A stretch of DNA of 64,000 bases from Deferribacteraceae bacterium V6Fe1. GTDB lineage: Bacteria; Chrysiogenota; Deferribacteres; Deferribacterales; Deferrivibrionaceae. The stretch's first letter is position 1; the number at the start of each line of letters is the position of its first letter. The notes beneath the pieces were generated by a model, which was given only the letters and a program-made list of their open reading frames with translations, did not search any database and was not told where the DNA came from. This document shows, in pieces, positions 8,843 through 16,398 of the stretch. Location of the stretch: NCBI GenBank assembly GCA_022813675.1, contig CP063375.1, positions 1,624,001-1,688,000 on the forward strand, written 5' to 3'. The position numbers were made by a program, and so were the translations under genes.

Positions 8843-9289
8843 ATGGAAAAAGATAAGAATTTTGAGTGGATTAAGGAGAAATTAAACAAGGGTAAAGAAG
8901 AGCTCTTAAAATTTACCAAAATTAGCAAAGTTAAGATAGAAATTGCCTCTACGAAGAAGAAAATGGATGAAAAATTTAAAAATTTGGGGCTTAAAGTTTA
9001 TCAAATGAGCAAAGAAGGGGAATTGTTAACTGAAAAGCTTGAATTAGATTTTGAAAAGATAAAAGAGCTTGAAAACTCTATTGCTGAGCTTGAAGAATTA
9101 ATTTCCGAATTAAAAGCAAAAGGTTTTGAAGAGGAAGAAGATTTGGATGTTGATGATAAAAGTGAAGATATAGTTGAGCCTGATGAGGTTATTGTGGAGC
9201 AAACAGAAGATGTCGCTGAAGTAACTGTAGACGAAGAAGCTACGATTGATGCAGAAGAAACCGAAGACAATGCGGAGAAAAATAAGTAA
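8843..9289 (+). CDS. Coiled-coil protein with acidic tail, unknown function
   Basis: Residues 1-95 of this 148-residue protein are Lys/Glu-rich heptads predicted as coiled coil (KELENSIAELEELISELKAK). The last 50 residues are strongly acidic and low in complexity (VEPDEVIVEQTEDVAEVTVD). No signal peptide, membrane helix or enzyme motif is seen. AGGAGG precedes ATG 8843, and the stop overlaps the HDOD start (TAATG). It may be a scaffold partner of the membrane zinc-ribbon protein or the HDOD protein, but this is only inferred from spacing. Confidence 0.6.
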   Translation: MEKDKNFEWIKEKLNKGKEELLKFTKISKVKIEIASTKKKMDEKFKNLGLKVYQMSKEGELLTEKLELDFEKIKELENSIAELEELISELKAKGFEEEEDLDVDDKSEDIVEPDEVIVEQTEDVAEVTVDEEATIDAEETEDNAEKNK

Positions 9290-10107
9290 TGGGTCATATA
9301 AGTTATGAAAAGATAAAAGAACTTCCACCAATGCCTCAAATTGCAAAAAAGGTAATTGATTTGTTGGAAGACCCGGACTTCAGTTTTGCGGAGCTTGTAA
9401 GGATAATATCAAAGGATGCTAATATTACTGTTGCAATTTTGAAGCTTGCCAATTCAGCCTTTTATTCTCCCAAAAATGAGATTGTAAATCTAACACAGGC
9501 AATGTCATATTTGGGCGTAAAGGCGATAAAGAGCCTTGTTATCTCTCTTTCTACAAAATCTCTATTTAATTATGGAAGAGTTAGTTTGATTGACCAAAAA
9601 TTATGGGAGCATTCTGTTGCTACCGCGATTATGTCAAGATTGATAATGTTAAAAGTGGATAAAAAATTGGTGGAAGAGGCTTTCTTGCTTGGGCTTATTC
9701 ATGATTTGGGCATTTCTGTCATGAATATGAATATTGATAATTACGGTGATATTCTACAGGAAGTGTTTAATGAGAAATTAAACTTATTGGAATTAGAAAA
9801 TGATAGGGTAGGGTTTAATCATGCGCAGGTTGGCTCTGAGGTTATGAAATATTGGAATATGCCAGAGCTATATCAGGATGTGGTTTTAAATCATCACAGT
9901 CCGGATAACTCTGAAAACACCTCTTTAGTATATGTTTTATACATAGCTAACAATGTCTTAAAAGGGCTTGGAATAGGCATAGGCGGATATAATGAAAATC
10001 TTACTGATTGTCTCGGGAAAATTGGTCTTGATGAAGAAACTTTTGAAGAGATAAAAGTAATGTTTACTGATGTATATAATTCGGAAAAGGAGCTTTTTGC
10101 TATATGA
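9289..10107 (+). CDS. HDOD-domain signalling protein
   Basis: The HDOD domain is a catalytically altered relative of HD phosphohydrolases that usually works as a signalling or scaffold module. The domain covers about residues 10-210: LPPMPQIAKKVIDLLEDPD, AILKLANSAFYSP, AMSYLGVKAIKSLVISLS and LGLIHDLGISVMN. The HD pair is retained in LIHDLG (residue ~142), and a second region with NHHSPDN follows. No GGDEF or receiver domain is attached, and the length is 272 residues. It overlaps genes on both sides (TAATG, ATGA), so it is translated with the coiled-coil protein and the lipoprotein. Confidence 0.85.
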   Translation: MGHISYEKIKELPPMPQIAKKVIDLLEDPDFSFAELVRIISKDANITVAILKLANSAFYSPKNEIVNLTQAMSYLGVKAIKSLVISLSTKSLFNYGRVSLIDQKLWEHSVATAIMSRLIMLKVDKKLVEEAFLLGLIHDLGISVMNMNIDNYGDILQEVFNEKLNLLELENDRVGFNHAQVGSEVMKYWNMPELYQDVVLNHHSPDNSENTSLVYVLYIANNVLKGLGIGIGGYNENLTDCLGKIGLDEETFEEIKVMFTDVYNSEKELFAI

Positions 10108-10547
10108 GACTGCTAAGGTTATCTTTGTGTCTTGCTCTGACGCTTTTCATATTGTCTTGCAGCCTAACTTTTCCTTATAAAACGTCAAAATCTCTCAGGG
10201 GAACCCATGCTCATGTAGTTTCCGGAGACGGTGTAAAGTTTTATTACAATATTGGCAAGAGCGGGAATGTGGATATAGCAATAAAAAATGTTTCAGGGTT
10301 AATGTATAAAACGTTAGAGCTTGACATTAGCGACAATACAGGGAAGTTAAATATATATAAGAGTTATGGCAATATCAAAAATTTGGGAGTTAGAAACCTA
10401 AACATTCAAGTTAATGACAATACGAATTTTGTCAGAATAAAGTATACTTACCTGCCTGTTAAAGAAGATTCGTTTTTAAATCCAAACAAAGGGTTTGAGG
10501 ATTTACCAGATATAAGCGGGATCGCTACATTAATTATAAAATATTAA
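10104..10547 (+). CDS. Putative lipoprotein, unknown function
   Basis: The 147-residue product has a lipoprotein signal peptide (LRLSLCLALTLFILSCS) with lipobox ILSC and Cys at about residue 19. The mature part is beta-rich and about 125 residues long. No family is recognised. It is the last gene of the run; ATGA overlap with the HDOD gene and an intrinsic terminator straight after its stop define the operon end. Confidence 0.65.
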   Translation: MRLLRLSLCLALTLFILSCSLTFPYKTSKSLRGTHAHVVSGDGVKFYYNIGKSGNVDIAIKNVSGLMYKTLELDISDNTGKLNIYKSYGNIKNLGVRNLNIQVNDNTNFVRIKYTYLPVKEDSFLNPNKGFEDLPDISGIATLIIKY

Positions 10548-10573
10548 AAGGCGGTTAAAACCGCCTTTTTTTT
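10546..10573. terminator. Bidirectional intrinsic terminator
   Basis: AAAAGGCGGTT and AACCGCCTTTT form a perfect hairpin followed by a T run. On the other strand the A-rich start of the stem also gives a U tract, so it can end the convergent cytochrome-like gene too. Confidence 0.85.
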
Positions 10574-10913
10574 ATCCGCATGTTTCAGGTGTGTCTGAGT
10601 CAAGCCCGTGATCTTTTAAGTACTCTTTCATGTTTTCATAAATTTTGTTGCTTAAGTTTATTTTTTCAAGTTCACCATTATTATGATACCTTTTAAGCCC
10701 GGCCATATCATTGTTAAACATAGATAGCCACTGAGCACCTGTGTAAGACATAGGTGTGATGACTTTTACCCCTTCAAGATTACCTTTGTGACATTCTTTG
10801 TAACAATACTTTTTAAATTTTCTTCTGCCATCCCTTGAGTTTGCAGCGAAAGCACTTGTAACCATAAGAGCAACCATTACCAAAACAAAAAAAAGTGTGA
10901 TGCTTTTCTTCAT
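10572..10913 (-). CDS. Small exported cytochrome-c-like protein with CXXXCH motif
   Basis: The 113-residue protein has a clear signal peptide (LFFVLVMVALMVTSAFAA). The mature region begins SRDGRRKFKKYCYKECHKG. The motif CYKECH is C-X3-C-H, one residue longer than the usual CXXCH haem site. The rest (PMSYTGAQWLSMF, ENMKEYLKDHGLDS) fits a small class-I-like helical fold with a possible distal Met. CX3CH haem binding is known but rare; this could also be a non-haem metal site. It has its own Shine-Dalgarno (AAAGGAGG) and stands alone, convergent with the HDOD operon. Confidence 0.65.
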   Translation of the reverse strand: MKKSITLFFVLVMVALMVTSAFAANSRDGRRKFKKYCYKECHKGNLEGVKVITPMSYTGAQWLSMFNNDMAGLKRYHNNGELEKINLSNKIYENMKEYLKDHGLDSDTPETCG

Positions 10914-10948
10914 AAAAGCCTCCTTTAATAAATTATTGCAAATGCAAG

Positions 10949-11563
10949 TTATTTCTCATAAACGTGCATAAAAACAGGGTACTTTCTTTTATTACCGTTA
11001 ACTAACTTATTTATTATATAAGGTATTGTTGACGAAATGAGGGTTAGTTTCAAGTCGGCAGCATATTTTTTTAATTCTTCCTGATTTATCCCGTTGTGAA
11101 TTGCCGATTTGTCAGGGTGGTAACTTCCATCCTCTTCATCAAGGTCGCATATTATTAATTTGCCGGATTTTTTTAACATGAGTGATAGTTTTAAAAGTGC
11201 ATCTTTGAGGTTTTTAATATGATGAAATGTCATTAAGGTCATAATAGCATCATATTTGTCTTTAATTGTTTCTATGTTGTTTGTTATATCAAGATGAATT
11301 GCATTAATGTTTGATATGTTATGTTCTAAAATTTTCTTTTTGAGTATTTCTATCATTTTGGTTGAATTGTCATACATATCTATTTGCTTTACATCATTAA
11401 CAAAGTTTAGACCTAAAAGTCCTGTTCCGCAACCAAAATCGGCTATTACATGATCATTATTTAATCTACAAATTTGTTTTATATTATCTGCGATTATTTT
11501 TGCACGTTCAATGTGCATAGGATCTTCATCATATGTAAATGCTTTATAATCAAAGTTGTTCAT
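10949..11563 (-). CDS. Class I SAM-dependent methyltransferase
   Basis: The 204-residue protein has the Rossmann-type SAM-binding motif I VIADFGCGTGLLGLNF (about residues 39-54), motif II acidic residue in IDMYDNSTKMIEIL, and motif IV AIMTLMTFHHI. It resembles small stand-alone methyltransferases of the Methyltransf_11/25 type; the substrate cannot be told. ATG 11563 has GGGAG upstream. It sits between the cytochrome-like gene and tRNA-Val and reads away from the tRNA. Confidence 0.85.
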   Translation of the reverse strand: MNNFDYKAFTYDEDPMHIERAKIIADNIKQICRLNNDHVIADFGCGTGLLGLNFVNDVKQIDMYDNSTKMIEILKKKILEHNISNINAIHLDITNNIETIKDKYDAIMTLMTFHHIKNLKDALLKLSLMLKKSGKLIICDLDEEDGSYHPDKSAIHNGINQEELKKYAADLKLTLISSTIPYIINKLVNGNKRKYPVFMHVYEK

Positions 11564-11622
11564 TCATATCTCCCAATAAACATATAAATTCTATACCATC
11601 TAAAAAAATTGTAAAGTAAAAC

Positions 11623-11651
11623 TTGAAGTTTTTGTGAAAATAATTTATAAG
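11623..11651 (+). promoter_or_regulatory. Promoter of tRNA-Val
   Basis: TTGAAG (11623-11628), 17 bp, then TATAAG (11646-11651), 13 bp before the mature tRNA 5' end. Confidence 0.6.
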
Positions 11652-11664
11652 CTAAACTCATGAT

Positions 11665-11736
11665 AGGAACGTAGCTCAGTGGGAGAGCATTGCCTTGACG
11701 TGGCAAGGGTCAGGGGTTCGACCCCCCTCGTTCCTA
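11665..11736 (+). tRNA. tRNA-Val(GAC)
   Basis: A full cloverleaf can be drawn. The acceptor is AGGAACG/CGTTCCT with discriminator A, the D stem GCTC/GAGC, the anticodon stem TTGCC/GGCAA with loop TTGACGT (anticodon GAC), and the T stem AGGGG/CCCCT with TTCGACC. CCA is not encoded. A T run follows directly. Confidence 0.95.
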
Positions 11737-11812
11737 TTTTTTTTGTATTATCATTTTTGTCACTTTTTGGGCAAAGGTGCTTTAAATTAATAAAACGGAC
11801 AGATATGAAAAA

Positions 11813-11834
11813 TGGGGGCAAAGCCCCCTTTTTT
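11813..11834. terminator. Intrinsic terminator after ugpC (bidirectional)
   Basis: GGGGGC-AAA-GCCCCC is followed by TTTTTT on the plus strand and by ATTTTT on the minus strand. It lies 5 bp beyond the ugpC stop and also downstream of tRNA-Val. Confidence 0.85.
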
Positions 11835-11838
11835 GATG

Positions 11839-12942
11839 TTAATAGATAGATTTCTCTGTTTCAGCATCAAATATATGCAAGTGATCCAAATTGAAAGTCA
11901 TTTGAAGTTTTTCATCTACAGAAAAGATTCTTCTTCCTTCTGACTTGGCAATTAAATTTGTCCCGTAAAAATCCATATGGAGGCTTGTTTCGTTGCCGAG
12001 AGGTTCAACAATTTGAATAACCCCCTCAGTATTGTATAAAAATTTTCCTTTAGACTGTTCATGATCGTTTGATAAAAAGATATCTTCAGTTCTTAATCCC
12101 ATGATAATTTTTTGCCCTTCTCTAATTTGGGCATCCTTTTTTTCAGGGATAGGTATTAATAATTTATCATTAAGTCTTATTTTGAGAGCACCGTTTTCAT
12201 TTATTATGACCCCTTGACGAAGATTCATCGGAGGCGAGCCTATAAATCCTGCCACAAACACATTTGCAGGATTTTGGAAAATATCGAGCGGTGTGCCTAC
12301 CTGTTCAATATATCCGTTTCTCATAACCACTATCCTGTCGGCAAGTGTCATGGCTTCTATTTGATCGTGTGTAACGTAAATTATAGTATTTTGGACCTTT
12401 TGATGGAGTTGTTTTATTTCAAGTCTCATCTGAGTCCTGAGTTTTGCATCAAGGTTAGACAAAGGTTCGTCAAAAAGATAAACAGCAGGTCTTCTTACAA
12501 TTGCGCGCCCCATAGCAACCCTTTGACGCTGACCACCTGAAAGCTCATGAGGTTTTCTGTGGAGTAATTCTTTTAATTCTAATATTTCCGCTGCTTCGTT
12601 GACACGCTTGTCGATTTCATCTTTGGGCATCTTTCTTAATTTTAATCCAAACGCCATATTTTTATAAACATTCATATGCGGATACAGAGCATAGTTTTGA
12701 AATACCATAGCCACATCTCTGTCTTTAGGAGCCAAATCATTCACAACTTTGTTGTCAATCTCAATTGTACCGCCTGATATCTCTTCGAGCCCTGCAATCA
12801 TCCTAAGCGCAGTTGACTTGCCACAACCTGATGGACCTACCAAAACAACAAACTCTTTGTCTTTAACTTCCAAGTTTATCCCATGCACAACTTCAAGATT
12901 GCCGTATTTTTTAACGACATCTTTTAATATTACATTTGCCAT
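11839..12942 (-). CDS. ugpC: ABC transporter ATPase, UgpC/MsmK type
   Basis: This cytosolic ATPase drives a carbohydrate-type (CUT1) ABC importer, most likely the glycerol-3-phosphate importer divergent from it. Walker [10 protein letters not shown] is near residue 38, Q-loop VFQNYALYPHMNV near 83, signature LSGGQRQRVAMGRAI near 136, Walker B VYLFDEPLSNLDAKLR, and the H-loop VTHDQIEAM. Residues 240-367 form the regulatory OB/TOBE domain of this subgroup. At 367 residues it is full length. Such ATPases can serve several CUT1 importers. Its start is 188 bp from ugpB, in a shared divergent promoter region. Confidence 0.92.
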   Translation of the reverse strand: MANVILKDVVKKYGNLEVVHGINLEVKDKEFVVLVGPSGCGKSTALRMIAGLEEISGGTIEIDNKVVNDLAPKDRDVAMVFQNYALYPHMNVYKNMAFGLKLRKMPKDEIDKRVNEAAEILELKELLHRKPHELSGGQRQRVAMGRAIVRRPAVYLFDEPLSNLDAKLRTQMRLEIKQLHQKVQNTIIYVTHDQIEAMTLADRIVVMRNGYIEQVGTPLDIFQNPANVFVAGFIGSPPMNLRQGVIINENGALKIRLNDKLLIPIPEKKDAQIREGQKIIMGLRTEDIFLSNDHEQSKGKFLYNTEGVIQIVEPLGNETSLHMDFYGTNLIAKSEGRRIFSVDEKLQMTFNLDHLHIFDAETEKSIY

Positions 12943-13130
12943 AAATAAAAACTCCGTAAATTTTTATATGATGTTTAATATAATCTAACAGTTGAGGACT
13001 ATAAAACAAAAAATTATTCTTATCCAGATTTTTTTTGAAAATGTTTAAAAAAAGTTTGTATTTTGAAAAAAATATGATTAAGTAGGCATGCTATAGGGTA
13101 GTTTTATACTAAAATAATACGGAGGAATTT

Positions 13131-14459
13131 ATGTCATTTAAAAGGATTAGTTTAATTCTGACACTTGTTTTTGTGTTTAGTTTTATTGAAAGTGCTTTTG
13201 CAAAGCCTATTGAAATTCATTGGTGGCATGCAATGCGCGGTTCTCGCGGAGAAGTGGTTCAGAAGATAGTTGATGACTTTAACAAGTCTCAATCTGACTA
13301 CAAAGTTATTGCAACTTATAAAGGTGAATATGACGAAGTTCTTAATGCCGCAATAGCTGCAGTGCGTGCAGGAAAACAGCCTCATATTATCCAGGTTTTT
13401 GAAGTAGGCACACAAACTATGATGATGTCTGGGATGGTATATCCTGTTTACAAACTTATGGATGATTATGGATACAAAATAGATTGGTCAAGATATCTAC
13501 AGCCAGTCCTTTCATATTATGTAAATGAAGATAATAAGCTTATGTCTATGCCTTTTAACTCTTCTACGCCTGTTATGTATTATAATGTAGATATGTTTAA
13601 AAAGGCAGGTATCGGCAGATTATCCAAAGAGAAGCCTATCACTTGGGATGAGCTTGGAGAGATTACTGAAAAGATAGCCAAGCTTGGTGTTAAAGGCGGT
13701 CTTGTAACAGCATGGCAGTCTTGGACACAAGTGGAAAATTACAGTGCTATTCATGACTTGCCCTTTGCTACAAAAGCTAATGGGTATGAAGGGCTTGATG
13801 TACAGCTTACTATAAATAATGATAAAGTAGTTAACCATATTGCAAGATTAAAGAAGTGGATGGATGACGGCAATCGTTTCTTTTACGGCGGTCAGAAGTA
13901 TCAGGGTCCAAAATCTGAATTTATCGCACAGAATGCGGGAGTTTACATAGATTCTATCAGTGCTATTGCAAAACTTCAGAGTTCGGTAAAAGATTTTGAA
14001 TGGGATATTGCTCCTCTTCCTGTTGAATCATGGATGGCAGAGCCGCAAAACAGCATCATTGGTGGTGCTTCACTTTGGGTATTTAATGGTAAAAAGAAAA
14101 ATGAATACAAGGGTGTGGCAGCTTTCTTGAAATATCTGGCTAACACTGATGTCCAGATTTTATGGCACAAAGAGACAGGTTATTTCCCAATTACACTTGA
14201 TGCGTATGAAAAGTTGAAATCTGAAGGATACTATGAAAAATATCCTTATCAGGAAGTAGGTATCAAACAGCTTACTCGTCGTAACCCTACAAAGTCTTCA
14301 AGAGGTATTCGTTTGGGTTATTTTGTCCAAATTCGTAATATAATTAACGAAGAGCTGGAGTTGGTTTGGAACGGCAAAAAAACTGCAAAAGAAGCTCTTG
14401 ACTCGGCTGTTGAGAGAAGTAATATCAAATTAAGCGAGTTTGCTAAGACTTATAAGTAA
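13131..14459 (+). CDS. ugpB: Glycerol-3-phosphate-binding protein
   Basis: UgpB is the periplasmic binding protein of the sn-glycerol-3-phosphate importer. A signal peptide (ISLILTLVFVFSFIESAFA) precedes IEIHWWHAMRGSRGEVVQKI, a strong UgpB marker. FEVGTQTMMMSGMVYPVY, PFNSSTPVMYYNVDMFKKAG and IIGGASLWVFNGKK follow. The length is 442 residues. AATACGGAGG is its Shine-Dalgarno. The 188-bp region before it is very AT-rich and I see no Pho-box repeats there. glpD in the same run supports G3P as substrate; glycerophosphodiesters are also possible. Confidence 0.92.
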   Translation: MSFKRISLILTLVFVFSFIESAFAKPIEIHWWHAMRGSRGEVVQKIVDDFNKSQSDYKVIATYKGEYDEVLNAAIAAVRAGKQPHIIQVFEVGTQTMMMSGMVYPVYKLMDDYGYKIDWSRYLQPVLSYYVNEDNKLMSMPFNSSTPVMYYNVDMFKKAGIGRLSKEKPITWDELGEITEKIAKLGVKGGLVTAWQSWTQVENYSAIHDLPFATKANGYEGLDVQLTINNDKVVNHIARLKKWMDDGNRFFYGGQKYQGPKSEFIAQNAGVYIDSISAIAKLQSSVKDFEWDIAPLPVESWMAEPQNSIIGGASLWVFNGKKKNEYKGVAAFLKYLANTDVQILWHKETGYFPITLDAYEKLKSEGYYEKYPYQEVGIKQLTRRNPTKSSRGIRLGYFVQIRNIINEELELVWNGKKTAKEALDSAVERSNIKLSEFAKTYK

Positions 14460-14489
14460 TTAACCTAATATTTAAAAATATGAATAAAT

Positions 14490-14513
14490 AGGGGCGCCGT
14501 AAAAGGGCGCCCT
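14490..14513 (+). promoter_or_regulatory. Strong intercistronic hairpin between ugpB and ugpA
   Basis: The arms GGGGCGCC (14491-14498) and GGCGCCCT pair around a loop GTAAAAG, giving a very GC-rich stem in AT-rich DNA. No T run follows, so it is probably not a strong terminator. It probably stabilises the binding-protein mRNA or causes partial read-through. Confidence 0.7.
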
Positions 14514-14532
14514 TATAATTGGAAAGGTTGAT

Positions 14533-15426
14533 ATGTTAAGAAAACGCTCTTATTTTAAATCAAAGGGGTTAGCTTACTTTTTAGTGCTACCTCAAATAAT
14601 AATTACTGCTACATTTTTTTATTGGCCCGCAATACGTGGCATTGTTTCCTCTTTTATGAGATCAGACCCTTTCGGACTAAAAAGCACATTTATATGGTTT
14701 GACAATTATATTAATCTTTTTAAAGATCCTCTTTATTTAAAATCTATTGGTATAACTTTGATGTTTAGTGGTTCTGTTGCGCTACTTTCCATATCCTGCG
14801 GGCTTTTTTTGGCATCTATGGCAAATAGGGCATTACGGTTTACCGCACTGACCAGGACTTTGTTAATATGGCCTTACGCTGTTGCACCTGCTATTTCAGG
14901 TATTTTATGGCTTTTTTTGCTACATCCATCTTATGGGGTTGTCGCAATCTGGTTAAACAGAGTATTTGGGCTAAACTGGAATCCTCTGCTTTCAAGTAGA
15001 GATGCTATGTTAATGGTTGTATTAGCAAGTTCTTGGAAAAATATCAGTTATAACTTTGTGTTTTTTCTTGCGGGATTGCAGGCAATCCCAAAATCGCTTA
15101 TTGAGGCGGCTGCTATGGATGGTGCAAGTCCGTTCAGACGATTTTGGAGCATTACTTTTCCATTGTTATCCCCGACAATGTTTTTTGTTACCGTTATGAC
15201 TATTATTTTTTCATTCTTCGAATCCTTCGGGGTAATCCACGCTGTTACTCAAGGTGGTCCCGGTGGTTCAACAAATATTTTAGTATACAAAGTTTATCAA
15301 GATGGCTTTATAGGTTTAAACCTTGGTTCATCTTCCGCGCAATCAGTTGTACTGATGCTGTTAATAGTTTTTATTACAATATTACAATTTAAATTTGTTG
15401 AACGTAAAGTTCAATACACAGGGTAG
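14533..15426 (+). CDS. ugpA: Glycerol-3-phosphate ABC permease UgpA
   Basis: UgpA is one of two inner-membrane permease subunits. It has six predicted membrane helices (for example YFLVLPQIIITATFFYWPAI at residues 15-34). The EAA loop that contacts the ATPase is LIEAAAMDGASPFRRFWSI near residue 193, followed by the typical ITFPLLSPTMFFV and THGG-like VTQGGPGGSTNILVYKVYQ. The length (297 residues) is normal. GGAAAGG precedes ATG 14533. ugpE starts 4 bp after its stop. Confidence 0.93.
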   Translation: MLRKRSYFKSKGLAYFLVLPQIIITATFFYWPAIRGIVSSFMRSDPFGLKSTFIWFDNYINLFKDPLYLKSIGITLMFSGSVALLSISCGLFLASMANRALRFTALTRTLLIWPYAVAPAISGILWLFLLHPSYGVVAIWLNRVFGLNWNPLLSSRDAMLMVVLASSWKNISYNFVFFLAGLQAIPKSLIEAAAMDGASPFRRFWSITFPLLSPTMFFVTVMTIIFSFFESFGVIHAVTQGGPGGSTNILVYKVYQDGFIGLNLGSSSAQSVVLMLLIVFITILQFKFVERKVQYTG

Positions 15427-15430
15427 AATT

Positions 15431-16354
15431 ATGATGGTAGAAAAGACTCCTAAGCTTGATTTTTTTACATATGTGGCTTTAATAATAGGTATCGTAGTGG
15501 TTGGATTCCCTATTTTATATGCTATTATTGCAGCTACTTTGCCATTAGAGGAAGTTTCTAAAGTCCCTATGCCTTTGATTCCGGGTGACCAGCTATTAGT
15601 AAACATAAAGGAAGCTTGGACAAGAGGGGATTTAGGGACGCAGCTTTTTAACTCTTTTGTAATGGCTTCCGGAATTACTATCGGTAAAATAGTGGTTTCC
15701 CTATTTGGTGCATTTTCAATTGTATATTTTGATTATCGCTTTAGAACGTTAGTATTTGCAACAGTATTTTGCACATTGATGTTGCCTGTGGAAGTTAGGA
15801 TTGTGCCAACTTACGAAATGGCAGCAAATCTTTTTGGGCCTCTGCAGGGTGTTTGGAATGCATTGGGGTTGGACTCTATTATCAGTTGGTTTGCAGGGCA
15901 CGATATTGAAGTTAACCTGGAGCTCAGTCTTCTTGACAGTTATGCGGGCCTTATATTGCCTCTTACGGCCTCTGCTACATGTACATTTTTGTTTAGGCAG
16001 TTTTTCCTTACTATCCCTGAAGAGTTGTGTGAAGCAGCTAAAATGGACGGTGCATCACCTATGACTTTTTTTTGGAAGATACTCGTCCCTCTTTCAAAAA
16101 CAAATATTGCAGCTTTGGTAGTTATCGAATTTGTATACGGTTGGAATCAATATCTTTGGCCGCTTTTAATTACCACAAATCAAAAAATGACGACTGCTGT
16201 AATAGGCCTACAACATTTGATACCTTCTCCTGAAGATCCGCCGAATTGGCATATTGCTATGGCCGGTACTTTGCTTGTTGTACTTCCGCCTGTACTTGTG
16301 GTTCTCTTTATGCAAAGATGGTTTGTAAAAGGGCTGGTTGAAAGGGAGAAGTAA
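15431..16354 (+). CDS. ugpE: Glycerol-3-phosphate ABC permease UgpE
   Basis: UgpE is the second permease subunit, with six membrane helices. Its EAA loop is EELCEAAKMDGASPMTFFWK near residue 197, and WNQYLWPLLIT and the C-terminal QRWFVKGLVEREK are typical. Two ATG codons in a row (15431, 15434) follow GGGTAG; I take the first. An upstream TTG at 15395 would overlap ugpA by 32 bp and is less likely. At 307 residues it is a little longer than E. coli UgpE, with extra sequence in the loop containing DSIISWFAGHDIEVNLELSL. Confidence 0.92.
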   Translation: MMVEKTPKLDFFTYVALIIGIVVVGFPILYAIIAATLPLEEVSKVPMPLIPGDQLLVNIKEAWTRGDLGTQLFNSFVMASGITIGKIVVSLFGAFSIVYFDYRFRTLVFATVFCTLMLPVEVRIVPTYEMAANLFGPLQGVWNALGLDSIISWFAGHDIEVNLELSLLDSYAGLILPLTASATCTFLFRQFFLTIPEELCEAAKMDGASPMTFFWKILVPLSKTNIAALVVIEFVYGWNQYLWPLLITTNQKMTTAVIGLQHLIPSPEDPPNWHIAMAGTLLVVLPPVLVVLFMQRWFVKGLVEREK

Positions 16355-16398
16355 TTTTATTTTGGTTTTGGAAATTTATAGTTGATTGCGAGGTTTAA

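Noticed and set aside
9001-9339. Ser-rich 112-codon frame on the minus strand
   Set aside because: It is the antisense shadow of the acidic coiled-coil gene; Ser codons mirror Glu-rich codons there.
12943-13130. Pho box before ugpB (ugp belongs to the Pho regulon in E. coli)
   Set aside because: I looked for TTTACA/TTGACA-like units with 11-bp spacing and found none; the region is only AT-rich.
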